Origin: Marinococcus luteus
Lineage (GTDB): Bacteria > Bacillota > Bacilli > Bacillales > Marinococcaceae
Direction: 5' to 3'
Assembly: GCF_900106595.1 (NCBI RefSeq)
Contig: NZ_FNNC01000007.1
Span: 124,001-188,000, forward strand
DNA length: 64,000 nt
Part shown: in pieces, positions 8,165 through 17,253 of the stretch
Numbering within the stretch: the first letter of the stretch is position 1
How the letters are laid out: every line of letters starts with the position of its first letter
Notes under the pieces: generated by a model
Told to the model about the DNA's origin: nothing
Databases searched by the model: none
What the model saw: the letters and a program-made list of their open reading frames with translations, nothing else
Position numbers and translations under genes: made by a program

Positions 8165-10264
8165 ATGGGGAATCAGCGTACAGATATAATGGAGGAAGTA
8201 CAGGGGATGTATACTTCCTTATATAATGTTACTTTGGTAGTCGTCGACGGCCTGGGAAACGAAGCTGCTTTTACCGATGGGGAAAATAAACTATTCGCAG
8301 CATTGGATGCTGTCCCCGAGGCAGGACTTAGAGATAAAATAAATCATATGTTTGAAGGAAGGTTAAGTGCACGAGAGCCTTTTTTCTACGATCTTTTTCC
8401 GGGGGTTCATATGGCAGTGGTGCCGCTGCAGAAAAATGAAAATCCGGACTATTTTTTATTGGCTGGACTGCTGGTTGAAGAAGGGGCTCAAAAAACGGTG
8501 GAAACAAGCCTTGAATCAGCATATGGAAAAAAGAACGACTGGAAGGAAATAATCAGGCAGACACCGGCGTTTTATATAGAGGAAAGAGAAAAATGGCTTG
8601 CCCGCTTCCAAAAGGCGGCTAATGTTCTGGCGCTTTGCTTTGACGGGCAGTCTTCACCCGAAAATCACGCCAGGTTAATGCACCGGGCCCTGCAGCGGCA
8701 TTCTACTGAAGAATTACTGGATCTGCTTATCGATGGTCTTGAAGAAGCAGAGGTACTCGGAATAGCTGAAGAGGGAGAAGACGGTGTGTACGAAACGACG
8801 TCGGTGACAGGAAAGCATAAAGAGGCAATAGAGCCTATCTCATTCTATCCAGGGGAAGGACCGCTTGGCAAAGTACTGCTGTCAGAGGAGCCTTTATTTC
8901 TGGAGAATTTAAAGGACCGCCCCCAAAGTTATTTTTGGCAGCGCTACGGGCTGTCTCCTCACTTGTTTTTTGCGCTGCCGATCCAGAAAACAAAAGGCGC
9001 CTCCGGTGTCATATTTGGAGGAAGTTTTTCACGCGGATTTTTAACCGGGAAGGGGAAAGATTTTTTACTCACCATGGTCTCGGTGATAGAAGCTAAAGTG
9101 AAAACAGACTGGCTTGCAGAAGAAAATAGTCGTCAAATTCAGCAGCTGGAGTCCCTGGTCGAAATAGGCAGGCAGATGGCAGCCGGACCGAATATAAAAA
9201 AAGTCAGCTATATACTTATAGATGCCAGCCTGAGCATGAGTCGGGGGAATTTTGCCATGCTGCTTTTGAAAAAGAAAGAGCGTGGAAAGTACCGGATGAT
9301 TTCAAGGGGGTATTCCCGGCAGGAGCTGGAGTTTTATGCAGAAAGTGCCGCGGCAGAATACTTTTCTGGACTGGATACAGAGCTTGAAAAAGTGAAGCAG
9401 GCAGAAGCACCGTGGAAGGAGCCGGTGCTCGAATGCCCTTTAGTTTTTCAGGGGGAAATACTTGGAGTACTCTGCGTAGGTACGCAGGAAGTGAGAACCC
9501 GGAAGATGGAAGAGTTTTTGGAAGCTCTCTCTGTAATTGGCGGTGTGTCCATGAAGCTTGCCGGGGAGGAGTCGGGGCTTAGTATGGACAAGCAGCTCGG
9601 CGCTATGCATTTGGCGGTAAAGCAATTTGATCCGGAAGCCTTTGCCCTGTCGAGCCGGGCAGCGGAGATTGCTGAGCAGTATACAGCTGATGGGAAATTT
9701 TCTGCTTCCTTTGCTTCCTCCATCACAGGAGCGTGCCGGCTGAGTGCTTATTCCCCGGCGATTATTCAGGAATTAATGCCGGACAGCCAGGTGGGGGAAG
9801 TATTGGAAGAAGGCCGCTCTCTGAAGGAAGGCGTTAATAAATCACGCTTAATAACAGGGGCGCAGGCTGAGGTGTTTGCGATGACCCTGTTGTATGCCGA
9901 AGACGGGGAACAGAAGAAAATAAAAGCGATGACGAACATCTCAGAGGAGTGGAAGAAGAGCTTTCTGAATTTTTTAGATGGAACGTTTATCAACGACCAG
10001 GAGCTGTTTATTCAGGGGACTGCAGAAGCGGCAGAAGAACCAGTGGTCTCGGCATTACAAAACAACTCATCACTCTCCTCCCGTGAGCAGGAAGTACTGG
10101 AACTGATTATAAAAGGAGATAATAATCGCGAAATCGCTGAAAAGCTGTTTATTAGTGATCACACGGTGAAAAATCACGTTACAAAAATTTTCAGGAAGCT
10201 GGAGGTGCCGGACCGGGCCCGAGCTATTTCGAAAGCCTATCAGGTGAAGTATGAAGGATTTTAA
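8165..10264 (+). CDS. GAF-domain sensor with C-terminal LuxR-type helix-turn-helix
   Basis: About 699 residues from the ATG at 8165. The N-terminal 120 residues (LYNVTLVVVDGLGN onward) resemble small ligand-sensing domains. Two GAF-like regions follow, at about 160-310 and 330-475. The last 65 residues are a LuxR/FixJ helix-turn-helix (LSSREQEVLELIIKGDNN, then ISDHTVKNHVTKIF). It should be a soluble one-component sensor/regulator; the ligand is unknown. The start is uncertain: a TTG at 8096 extends the frame, and an ATG at 8207 has a better-placed GGAGG. It precedes the pilus locus in the same direction, so regulation of that locus is a reasonable inference, not shown. Confidence 0.8.
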   Translation: MGNQRTDIMEEVQGMYTSLYNVTLVVVDGLGNEAAFTDGENKLFAALDAVPEAGLRDKINHMFEGRLSAREPFFYDLFPGVHMAVVPLQKNENPDYFLLAGLLVEEGAQKTVETSLESAYGKKNDWKEIIRQTPAFYIEEREKWLARFQKAANVLALCFDGQSSPENHARLMHRALQRHSTEELLDLLIDGLEEAEVLGIAEEGEDGVYETTSVTGKHKEAIEPISFYPGEGPLGKVLLSEEPLFLENLKDRPQSYFWQRYGLSPHLFFALPIQKTKGASGVIFGGSFSRGFLTGKGKDFLLTMVSVIEAKVKTDWLAEENSRQIQQLESLVEIGRQMAAGPNIKKVSYILIDASLSMSRGNFAMLLLKKKERGKYRMISRGYSRQELEFYAESAAAEYFSGLDTELEKVKQAEAPWKEPVLECPLVFQGEILGVLCVGTQEVRTRKMEEFLEALSVIGGVSMKLAGEESGLSMDKQLGAMHLAVKQFDPEAFALSSRAAEIAEQYTADGKFSASFASSITGACRLSAYSPAIIQELMPDSQVGEVLEEGRSLKEGVNKSRLITGAQAEVFAMTLLYAEDGEQKKIKAMTNISEEWKKSFLNFLDGTFINDQELFIQGTAEAAEEPVVSALQNNSSLSSREQEVLELIIKGDNNREIAEKLFISDHTVKNHVTKIFRKLEVPDRARAISKAYQVKYEGF

Positions 10265-10429
10265 ATGAGTAAATATAGGAGCATGTATAGGATTTATAAC
10301 CTATGAAAGTGAATGGATAACAGGAACATAGAGGGGTGTTTTCCAGTTAATTTCCGGTATATAATCGTTTTATAAGCCAAAAGGCTTGATTCGAAAGAGG
10401 CAATCACACTGACAGGAGGTGCCAGGCAT

Positions 10430-10795
10430 TTGAAGTTGGTGGATCTTCATTCCAGGAAGGTTATAGCGGAAAATGTGGCAGGGGCATACAATTTTTATCA
10501 ACGATTCAAGGGATTAATGTTCAAAAAACATTTCCCAGATAGTTCAGGTCTTCATATTTCCCCCTGTCCATCTATTCATACCTTTTGGATGAAGTTCCCT
10601 GTAGATGTGCTCTATCTCAGCCGGCAGATGGAAGTTCTTGAAGTGGACGAAAAGCTGCGCCCTGGGAAAATCGGAAAAAAGGTGAAAGGTACGGCTTCTG
10701 TGATCGAGCTTCCTTCGGGAAGCATTCAGGCAGCAGGCCTTGCACCCGGCGACGTTCTTGCCCTTGAAGAATTCCCCAGCCGGCAGATTAGTTGA
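10430..10795 (+). CDS. DUF192 family protein at the head of the Tad locus
   Basis: A 121-residue protein of the DUF192 family: RFKGLMFKKHFPDSSGLHI matches the family opening, and SIHTFWMKFPVDVLYL the conserved core with the MxxPxDxxFL pattern. The fold is a small beta structure of unknown function; family members are often exported, but no clear signal peptide is seen here. The start is TTG at 10430 with AGGAGGT 8-9 bases upstream. It lies 49 bases before flp and reads the same way, so a pilus-linked role is suggested by position. Confidence 0.85.
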   Translation: MKLVDLHSRKVIAENVAGAYNFYQRFKGLMFKKHFPDSSGLHISPCPSIHTFWMKFPVDVLYLSRQMEVLEVDEKLRPGKIGKKVKGTASVIELPSGSIQAAGLAPGDVLALEEFPSRQIS

Positions 10796-10844
10796 CCCGT
10801 CCTGTCAGAAGGTACTTACTCATAATTAAAGGAGAGTGTTCAGA

Positions 10845-11021
10845 ATGGTCAAAATTTTTAAAAATTTAGTGGTGGAAGAAGAAGGACAAGGCATGACAGA
10901 GTACGGCTTAATTCTTGGGTTGATTGCGGTAGGAGTTATCACAGCATTGGTTACTTTAGGTGATCAAATATCCGGTTTCTTCACCGATCTTACAGAAAGC
11001 ATTCCAGGCGGCGGAGAATAA
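10845..11021 (+). CDS. flp: Flp/Fap-type major pilin (type IVc)
   Basis: A 58-residue prepilin. The short N-terminal leader with acidic residues ends at a glycine, then MTEYGLILGLIAVGV, the Flp processing site (G followed by xxxxEY) and hydrophobic assembly helix. A glycine-rich tail (IPGGGE) closes it. The prepilin peptidase encoded next should cut after the leader, and the mature subunit polymerises into the Tad pilus. The ATG at 10845 has AAAGGAG 10 bases upstream; a GTG at 10836 is too close to that site. A terminator directly after the gene should raise its expression relative to the machinery genes. Confidence 0.93.
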   Translation: MVKIFKNLVVEEEGQGMTEYGLILGLIAVGVITALVTLGDQISGFFTDLTESIPGGGE

Positions 11022-11026
11022 TAATT

Positions 11027-11052
11027 GGCCCTCTTGAAAAGAGGGCCTTTTC
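11027..11052 (+). terminator. Internal terminator between flp and the assembly genes
   Basis: GGCCCTCTT-GAAA-AAGAGGGCC followed by TTTT. It probably lets only part of the transcripts read on into the prepilin peptidase gene, giving excess pilin over machinery. Confidence 0.8.
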
Positions 11053-11087
11053 TTAACTAAGTCAAAACTGAAAGGAAGGGATGAAGC

Positions 11088-11597
11088 TTGGGACTTATCG
11101 ACTGGATCCTGATCGCGGTTCTGCTTATCTGTGCGATTACAGATATAAAGGAACGAAAAATTTATAATAAAGTTCTGTTTCCTGCCATGCTGCTCGCCTT
11201 TATTTTCCACGGGGCAGTTTCAGGGTGGGAAGGACTGTTTCATTCCTTCCTTGGATTTTTGATTGGCTTTGCCCTTTTGTTTATTCCATATGCCATGGGC
11301 GGCATGGGGGCAGGAGATGTGAAGCTGCTGGCCCTCGTGGGAGCATTAAAAGGCGGCACATTTGTGCTGCAGTCCTTTATATTCATCGCGCTTCTCGGCG
11401 CATTGATGGGACTTATTGTGCTGCTTCGCCACAAAAATATTTTGAAATCATTTTTTTACAGACTTGTTCGTATAAAGAGCGGAACGAAGGTACCGGGTGG
11501 ATTGTCGAGACAATCACTTTCAAAAACATACCCATACGGTGTAGCTATAGCTCTCGGTGCCGCTATGAATTTATTTACGGAAGGGATGCTGTTTTAA
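11088..11597 (+). CDS. cpaA: Prepilin peptidase, CpaA/TadV type (A24)
   Basis: A 169-residue membrane aspartic peptidase. The two catalytic aspartates are in ITDIKERKIYN near residue 20 and in MGAGDVKLLALVGA near residue 80 (the GxGD motif). It lacks the N-terminal methyltransferase domain of PilD, as expected for the short TadV/CpaA form. It should process Flp and the TadE/TadG pseudopilins at the membrane. The start is TTG at 11088 with AAAGGAAGGG upstream. The stop is directly followed by the TadE start. Confidence 0.92.
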   Translation: MGLIDWILIAVLLICAITDIKERKIYNKVLFPAMLLAFIFHGAVSGWEGLFHSFLGFLIGFALLFIPYAMGGMGAGDVKLLALVGALKGGTFVLQSFIFIALLGALMGLIVLLRHKNILKSFFYRLVRIKSGTKVPGGLSRQSLSKTYPYGVAIALGAAMNLFTEGMLF

Positions 11598-11969
11598 ATG
11601 TGGAGGCAGGAAGACGGACAGTCGCTGGTTGAATTTGCGCTCGTTCTTCCGCTTATTATTGCACTTCTTATTGGTATGGTGGATTTCGGTCGGGTGCTCT
11701 ACACGCATCAGGAGCTCGAGCTCATTACCCAGGAAGCGGTCCGGATCGGCAGTTTCGGAGAGAGCGATGAAGCAATCAGCAGTTACGTGACCGACAATTT
11801 TGACAGCGGGAACCCGGCGGAGCTTTCTGTTACGGTCACGCCGGAAAATCGAAGCTCCGGAGAATATATGACGGTAGAGACGGCGTACCCGGCGTCCATT
11901 TTTAATTTGCTTGGTGATTATTCTATTCCCTATACGATCGAAACGAATTCAACAATAAGGGTGGAGTGA
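11598..11969 (+). CDS. tadE: TadE-like pseudopilin
   Basis: A 123-residue protein starting with a short polar stretch (MWRQEDGQSLVEFALVLPL), the TadE pattern in which a conserved Glu lies five residues into a single hydrophobic helix. The rest is a small extracytoplasmic domain. Minor pseudopilins of this kind are required for pilus assembly. The ATG directly follows the cpaA stop, and the stop nearly touches the TadG gene, so the genes are co-translated from one message. Confidence 0.9.
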   Translation: MWRQEDGQSLVEFALVLPLIIALLIGMVDFGRVLYTHQELELITQEAVRIGSFGESDEAISSYVTDNFDSGNPAELSVTVTPENRSSGEYMTVETAYPASIFNLLGDYSIPYTIETNSTIRVE

Positions 11970-11974
11970 CCTTT

Positions 11975-12871
11975 ATGAAGGCATGGATAAAAAATGAAAA
12001 AGGAAACGCTTTAATTCTTATGGCGATAGGTCTTGGGATGGCTACAGCGATGTGCGGGGTGGTTATTGACGGCGGCCATTTATACAAAACACAGAGCAGC
12101 CTGCAGAAGACGGTGAATGCGACTGCTTTGTCCGGTGCCCAGGAACTGATGAATTCTGAAGAAGAAGTATCAAATGTAGTGGATGAAGTGCTGGGAGCAC
12201 ATGGGGAATCGGAAAGCTTATATAATATGGACGTTTTGGAGGAACAGTCGCTTCGGGTGGAACTGGAACGCCCGACCGACGTGTTTTTTTCTTCTTTATT
12301 TGGGGTGGAGACCGTAGATATTAACGCATCGGCCAATGTAGAGGTGGCTGCTGTCGGGGAAGCGTCAGGAGCTGCTCCGTTTGGCATCAATGAAGAAACG
12401 GATTTGGTTTTTAATGAGACATATGATTTGAAGGTGGATTCGGGCGATTCCACAGGAGGAAATTTTGGCATATTGGCCCTGGAGGGGCCGGGCGCTAAAA
12501 CGTATGAGGAAACATTGAAGAATGGTTACGATGAACCTTTGCGCATTGGGGATGAAGTAGATACGCAGACAGGTAATATTTCCGGCCCTACGGAACGGGG
12601 AGTCAATCACCGTATCGATAATTGCCCGAGCGGCGATATATATGACCGTGACTGCGACAGAGTAATGCTTATCCCTGTATATGCTCCTATTGGAAATAAA
12701 GATAATTACCGGGAAGTGGAAATACGAGGATTTGCCTATTTTTACCTGGAGGAGCGTATGAACAAGAATGATGATTCTGTCCGGGGAAGATTTATTAAAC
12801 GGGTAGGCGGGGGTACTATAGTAGAAGGAAGTGCCAGTCGGGGGGCATATACAACCAGATTGACTCAGTAG
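11975..12871 (+). CDS. tadG: TadG-like pilus assembly protein
   Basis: A 298-residue protein with N-terminal KNEKGNALILMAIGLGMA, the TadG-like entry helix, and the family segment VIDGGHLYKTQSSLQKTVNATALSGAQEL. The remaining 200 residues are acidic and predicted extracytoplasmic. It lacks the long von Willebrand A domain found in many proteobacterial TadG proteins, so it is the short form. The ATG at 11975 has GGAG 8 bases upstream; a GTG at 11966 overlapping the tadE stop is less likely. Confidence 0.85.
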   Translation: MKAWIKNEKGNALILMAIGLGMATAMCGVVIDGGHLYKTQSSLQKTVNATALSGAQELMNSEEEVSNVVDEVLGAHGESESLYNMDVLEEQSLRVELERPTDVFFSSLFGVETVDINASANVEVAAVGEASGAAPFGINEETDLVFNETYDLKVDSGDSTGGNFGILALEGPGAKTYEETLKNGYDEPLRIGDEVDTQTGNISGPTERGVNHRIDNCPSGDIYDRDCDRVMLIPVYAPIGNKDNYREVEIRGFAYFYLEERMNKNDDSVRGRFIKRVGGGTIVEGSASRGAYTTRLTQ

Positions 12872-12883
12872 GGATGGGATAAC

Positions 12884-14059
12884 ATGAGGCCAAAAAGACT
12901 GTTGCTGTTTGCTTTAATAGCCGGCGTGATAACGACGGTGGTTTTCTACATATTTATTACAAGTGACACACCGGAAGAAGCAGAAGAGACAGATATGCAA
13001 ATGATAGAAGTGGTTGCTGCAGCAGAAGCGATTGAAGAAGGAACGAGAATTTCCGGGGACATGGTGGAAGTGGTCGAAATAGCGGAGGAGCAGATGCACC
13101 CGAATGCTGTCCGTGAGCCCGGGGATGTGACCGGCACTTACGCGAAGTCGGACCTCGCGGAAGAGGAAGTGATTCTGGACAATCATTTCCAAAGCGCTGA
13201 CGACAGTGACGCTCCATTGGCCCAACAGGTGGAGGAAGGACGGCGCGGAGTTTCAGTGAACGTGGACTATGAAGAATCCGTTTCATATCTGCTGGAGCCG
13301 GACGATTATGTTGACGTTCTATCGACAAGGCCAAATGAAGACGGAGAAATGCAGACAGAGGTTCTGATCGAACAGGTCCGGGTGCTTGCCATAGGTGAAC
13401 GTTTTCAGGAAACGTCAGCCGCTGCCCCTGATGAAGAAGGAGAAAGCAGTGAGGAGGAAACGACAGAGTATCAGGCAGTAACGCTTGAGCTGACGCAGGA
13501 AGGCTCAGCGCAAATCATTAATGCCAATCAGGATGACGGGGACCTGCACCTGTCTATTTACAGCCAGGCTGTTGAAGGGAACGGACCGGGGGAGTCGGCT
13601 GATAACGCAGTGGAAGTCATCGCCCCTTCTGTAGAAGCAAATAGTGGAGAGGCTGCAGAGCCAAATGAAAATGATGCGGACAACAGTAGTCAGGAAACCG
13701 AAGAACAGCCACTCCCTGAAGAAAATGAACCAGGGTCTTCCGAAGAGGAAGGTAATGAAACAAATGAGGAAACGGCGCCGGAAGATGAGGCTCCTGCACA
13801 ATCGGAAGAGGAACCTTCTTCTGGAAATATTCAGGACTCCTTACAGCTGTCGCCGTACACGTACCGCGCTAATATCCGGGAATCCCCGAGCCTTGAGGCT
13901 CCCGTGCTGGAGGTAGTCGACAGCAGTACCCGGCTGGAGTACACCGATCAGTTTGAGCAGGATAAAGAAAACAGAACCTGGGTATTTGTAGAATACGGAG
14001 AAGACAGCTCCGGATGGATCAGCAACCGCATTACCCAGTTTGAAGAAAGCGGGGAGTAA
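12884..14059 (+). CDS. cpaB: CpaB/RcpC-type Flp pilus assembly protein with acidic linker and C-terminal SH3b domain
   Basis: A 391-residue protein in three parts. A membrane anchor (about 5-27) leads into an SAF domain (about 40-105) and the RcpC core (about 115-235, including RRGVSVNVDYEESVSYLLEPDDYVDVL), all typical of CpaB. Then comes a roughly 80-residue linker rich in Glu, Asp, Ser and Asn. The last 60 residues read as a bacterial SH3 domain (YRANIRESPSLEAPVL, then SGWISNRIT), a fold that often binds cell-wall peptides. In a monoderm without an outer-membrane secretin, wall binding would be a sensible use, but that is inference. ATG at 12884 follows GGATGGGAT. Confidence 0.85.
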   Translation: MRPKRLLLFALIAGVITTVVFYIFITSDTPEEAEETDMQMIEVVAAAEAIEEGTRISGDMVEVVEIAEEQMHPNAVREPGDVTGTYAKSDLAEEEVILDNHFQSADDSDAPLAQQVEEGRRGVSVNVDYEESVSYLLEPDDYVDVLSTRPNEDGEMQTEVLIEQVRVLAIGERFQETSAAAPDEEGESSEEETTEYQAVTLELTQEGSAQIINANQDDGDLHLSIYSQAVEGNGPGESADNAVEVIAPSVEANSGEAAEPNENDADNSSQETEEQPLPEENEPGSSEEEGNETNEETAPEDEAPAQSEEEPSSGNIQDSLQLSPYTYRANIRESPSLEAPVLEVVDSSTRLEYTDQFEQDKENRTWVFVEYGEDSSGWISNRITQFEESGE

Positions 14060-14062
14060 AGC

Positions 14063-14890
14063 GTGGAACAATCAACTGACCTTAGAGCAGGGCATGGGAA
14101 GATGGCTGTTGTATGCAGTGCTTCCGGCGGCACGGGACGAACTGTGCTGACGGCGAACCTCGCTGTTTATCTGGCTTCCCAGAACCAGAAAGTTACTGTT
14201 GTAGATGGCGATCTGCAGTTTGGGGATCTTGCGCTTGCCCTGGATATAGAGCCGTATTCAACTATTTTGGATGCAGCGAAGCCTGTCCAAAAAGACCGTC
14301 TGCAAAACTTCTGTATTAAGCATGAAAATGGGTTCCATCTACTGGCAGCGCCGTCCCGGCCGGAATTGGCAGATCTTATAGATGAAAGCCAGCTGTCCGC
14401 TATAGGTGCTTCGTTAAAACAGGATAACGACCTAGTAGTAGTCGAAGCAGCGGCTGGTCTGAATGACCGCAGTCTGCCCTTTATTGAACAGGCAGATGAT
14501 ATTTTCATCGTGACAACCAACGGCATGGCTCCGTTAAAAAATGCGAGCTTGATGGTTGAAGCCCTTCAGGGACTCGGACTAAAGGATAAATGCAGTGTAG
14601 TGGTGAACCGGGCGACCGTTAAAGGGAAAATGGCCGGGCAGGACTTTTCAGACCTTTTTGCAGTGAACGAACTGTTTTATATGCCGGAGGACAGCAGCCG
14701 GGTGGTAACGGGCATGGACACCGGAAGGCCGGTTGTGATCGACCATCCAAAAGCAGAGATTTCCAAAAGGATAAAGCTCATCGGGAAAACACTTCTGCCT
14801 GCCGCGCAGGAACGACCTTCTGCTTCCTCCCAGCCCTTTCTTCAGCGACTGCTGCACAAAACAAAGCTGACATCGGGAGGTGATAAATAA
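14063..14890 (+). CDS. tadZ: TadZ/CpaE-like MinD-family ATPase with degenerate Walker A
   Basis: A 275-residue MinD/ParA-fold protein. The P-loop reads SASGGTGRTVLTANLA: the signature lysine before GG is Ser and the Walker lysine (GKT) is Arg, so nucleotide hydrolysis may be weak or absent. The Walker A' strand VTVVDGDLQFGDLALAL is intact. TadZ/CpaE proteins localise the pilus machine to a cell site. The start is GTG at 14063 with GGGGAG upstream. Its stop overlaps the tadA start by one base, so translation is coupled. Confidence 0.87.
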   Translation: MEQSTDLRAGHGKMAVVCSASGGTGRTVLTANLAVYLASQNQKVTVVDGDLQFGDLALALDIEPYSTILDAAKPVQKDRLQNFCIKHENGFHLLAAPSRPELADLIDESQLSAIGASLKQDNDLVVVEAAAGLNDRSLPFIEQADDIFIVTTNGMAPLKNASLMVEALQGLGLKDKCSVVVNRATVKGKMAGQDFSDLFAVNELFYMPEDSSRVVTGMDTGRPVVIDHPKAEISKRIKLIGKTLLPAAQERPSASSQPFLQRLLHKTKLTSGGDK

Positions 14891-16299
14891 TGGGACTGCT
14901 GAATCGTTTAGAAGCAAAAAATAAACCGGAGCCCGTGGCCTCCCCTGCTCCAGAAGAAAAACAAAAAGCCGCTCCGGAAAAGCCGGAAGTAAAACCTGTT
15001 CAAAAGGAAAAGGCTAAGGAAAAGCCAGCCAAGCCGGCCAGTCCGACAGGACATGCAGAAGTAAAAAGCCTGGTATTTAAATACATTTTAAAGGAACGGA
15101 AAAATGATGAGGTGGAGGAGATCGTTCCGGAGCTCGAAGACATTATCTCGGAAGTGATTGAAGAAAACGATCAGCTGCCGCCGATCAGGGAACGGGCCGT
15201 TCTGATCGAAGATATTAAAAATGATCTGACGGGCTACGGTCCGATCAACCCGCTGCTGCTGGATGAGGATGTTTCAGAGGTCATGGTGAACGGTCCGGAT
15301 AAAGTATATGTGGAACGGAACGGAAAACTGACCCTTACAGATGTTGTATTTCGGGATAACGAGCACGTTATGCAGGTGCTTGAAAAGATTGTGGCCCCGC
15401 TCGGACGCCGGGTGGATGAAAGCAGTCCGATGGTGGACGCACGGCTGCAGGACGGGTCCAGGGTAAATGCTATTATCCCTCCTCTTGCACTTGGCGGGCC
15501 GACAATAACTATAAGGAAATTTTCCAAGGATCCTTTTACCATCCATGATCTTGTAAACTTTGGTACGCTGACCGAAGAGATGGCCGATTTTATTGAAGCC
15601 TGTGTGCAGGCCAAGCTGAACATATTTGTCAGTGGGGGCACAGGATCCGGAAAAACAACCACGCTGAACGTGCTGTCCTCCTTTATCTCTAATGAAGACC
15701 GTATTGTAACCATCGAGGATGCCGCCGAGCTGCAGCTTGGTCAGGAGCATGTCGTCTCACTGGAAACACGGCCGCCGAATATTGAAGGCAAAGGCGCCAT
15801 CTCCATCAGGGATCTGGTGCGGAACTCGCTAAGGATGCGTCCGGACCGCATTGTGATTGGGGAGGTCCGGAGCGGGGAGGCGCTTGATATGCTACAGGCG
15901 ATGAATACGGGGCACGACGGCTCGCTTGCAACAGGTCACGCGAACAGCCCGAGAGATATGCTCTCCCGGCTTGAAACAATGGTGCTGATGGCTGGGATGG
16001 ATCTGCCGATACGGGCGATTCGTGAGCAGATTGCCGGGGCTCTCGATGTTATCATCCAGCAATCCCGCCTGCGCGACGGGACACGCCGGATTACGAGCAT
16101 TACAGAAGTGCAGGCGATGGAAGGCGATATTATCGTACTGCAGGAGATATTTACGTTTCAGCAGGATAGCATTGATGAAAATGGAAAAATCATCGGTAAA
16201 CTTGTGCCTACCGGTGTCCGCCCGCAATTTTACGAGCAGATGGAGCATGACGGTATTTATCTGCCGCCTTCGCTTTTTACAGAACGGGTGGTGGATTAA
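14890..16299 (+). CDS. tadA: TadA/CpaF secretion ATPase
   Basis: A 469-residue hexameric ATPase of the GspE/VirB11 superfamily that powers pilus extension, and probably retraction in the Tad system. The first 55 residues form a Pro/Lys/Glu linker, followed by an all-alpha N-domain. The Walker A motif [10 protein letters not shown] places the nucleotide-binding lysine at residue 255. The Asp box ([12 protein letters not shown]), Walker B ([16 protein letters not shown]) and His box ([14 protein letters not shown]) are all present, so the enzyme should be active, in contrast to the neighbouring TadZ. Confidence 0.95.
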   Translation: MGLLNRLEAKNKPEPVASPAPEEKQKAAPEKPEVKPVQKEKAKEKPAKPASPTGHAEVKSLVFKYILKERKNDEVEEIVPELEDIISEVIEENDQLPPIRERAVLIEDIKNDLTGYGPINPLLLDEDVSEVMVNGPDKVYVERNGKLTLTDVVFRDNEHVMQVLEKIVAPLGRRVDESSPMVDARLQDGSRVNAIIPPLALGGPTITIRKFSKDPFTIHDLVNFGTLTEEMADFIEACVQAKLNIFVSGGTGSGKTTTLNVLSSFISNEDRIVTIEDAAELQLGQEHVVSLETRPPNIEGKGAISIRDLVRNSLRMRPDRIVIGEVRSGEALDMLQAMNTGHDGSLATGHANSPRDMLSRLETMVLMAGMDLPIRAIREQIAGALDVIIQQSRLRDGTRRITSITEVQAMEGDIIVLQEIFTFQQDSIDENGKIIGKLVPTGVRPQFYEQMEHDGIYLPPSLFTERVVD

Positions 16300-16300
16300 C

Positions 16301-17251
16301 TTGCTTTTAACCCTTTTATTCATTTTTATGTTTCTCACCTGCTTTCTTCTGGTCGCTGCAGGAAGTCTTGCCGTTTCCTCCAATGCTTCGGTAGAAGCAG
16401 GGGGAGAGGCTGAAGTGCCGAAAAAGCCGCTTTCCTTAAAGGGTTACCTTCGTGAAGCAAATGGAAAGCTCAAGCTGCTTTTAATCCGTAAAAAAAAGCC
16501 AACACGCAAAAAGGAGCAGCTGGAGCAGCAGCTGAGCGCTGCAGGCGTGCCGATGAAAGCAGAAGAATTCCGGGTGTTCCGGTGGTTTGCAGTAATTATC
16601 AGCGCGGGATTATTTTATCTGATTACAAACCTTATTGGCACTTTAGCCATTGGAGGAGTGATCGGCTACGTTATCCCTTCTGTCTGGCTTAAGAAAAAAC
16701 AATCGAAGCGTCTTCAGCAATTTAATCAGATGCTTCCCGATATGCTGACGACAATCATTGGCTCACTTCGCGCAGGGCACAGCTTCCAGCAGTCCCTCAA
16801 GATGGTTTCTGAGGAATCGGACCCGCCGATTAAAGAGGAAGTTTATCTGGTGCTGAAGGAAATTCAATACGGAAGCACGATGGAAGAAGCATTGAATAAT
16901 TGGAAACGCCGTATGCCGAGCGGAGATCTCGAACTTCTCGTCGAAGCGCTTTTGATTCAGCGCCAGGTCGGGGGGAATCTTGCCTACCTGCTGGATAAAA
17001 TTGTAGAAACGACGAGGGAACGGGAAAAAATAGCCAACCAGGTAAAAACGCTCACGGCCCAGGGGCGGCTTTCGGGTATTATTATCAGTCTTCTTCCAGT
17101 GGGACTCGGAGCGGTAATTTATGTAATAAATCCTGAGTATATAACAACATTATTTATTGAACCGATCGGCAGAATTATGCTGGCTGTTGCTGCAATAGGT
17201 GGTGTTATAGGCTTTATTCTGGTCCGGAAAATTACGACGATTGAGGTGTAG
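16301..17251 (+). CDS. tadB: TadB inner-membrane platform protein
   Basis: A 316-residue protein of the GspF/TadB family with membrane helices at about 1-25, 95-130 and 255-315, and a cytoplasmic T2SSF domain between (LPDMLTTIIGSLRAGHSFQQ and FGST-like EIQYGSTMEEAL). It forms the membrane platform with TadC and contacts TadA. The start is TTG at 16301, one base after the tadA stop. The same frame is open back to 16022, but that part lies inside tadA and has no binding site. Confidence 0.9.
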   Translation: MLLTLLFIFMFLTCFLLVAAGSLAVSSNASVEAGGEAEVPKKPLSLKGYLREANGKLKLLLIRKKKPTRKKEQLEQQLSAAGVPMKAEEFRVFRWFAVIISAGLFYLITNLIGTLAIGGVIGYVIPSVWLKKKQSKRLQQFNQMLPDMLTTIIGSLRAGHSFQQSLKMVSEESDPPIKEEVYLVLKEIQYGSTMEEALNNWKRRMPSGDLELLVEALLIQRQVGGNLAYLLDKIVETTREREKIANQVKTLTAQGRLSGIIISLLPVGLGAVIYVINPEYITTLFIEPIGRIMLAVAAIGGVIGFILVRKITTIEV

Positions 17252-17253
17252 AA

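Noticed and set aside
16022-16300. Upstream extension of tadB through the end of tadA
   Set aside because: The frame is open but lies inside the well-conserved C-terminal part of tadA and has no binding site; TTG at 16301 fits TadB length.
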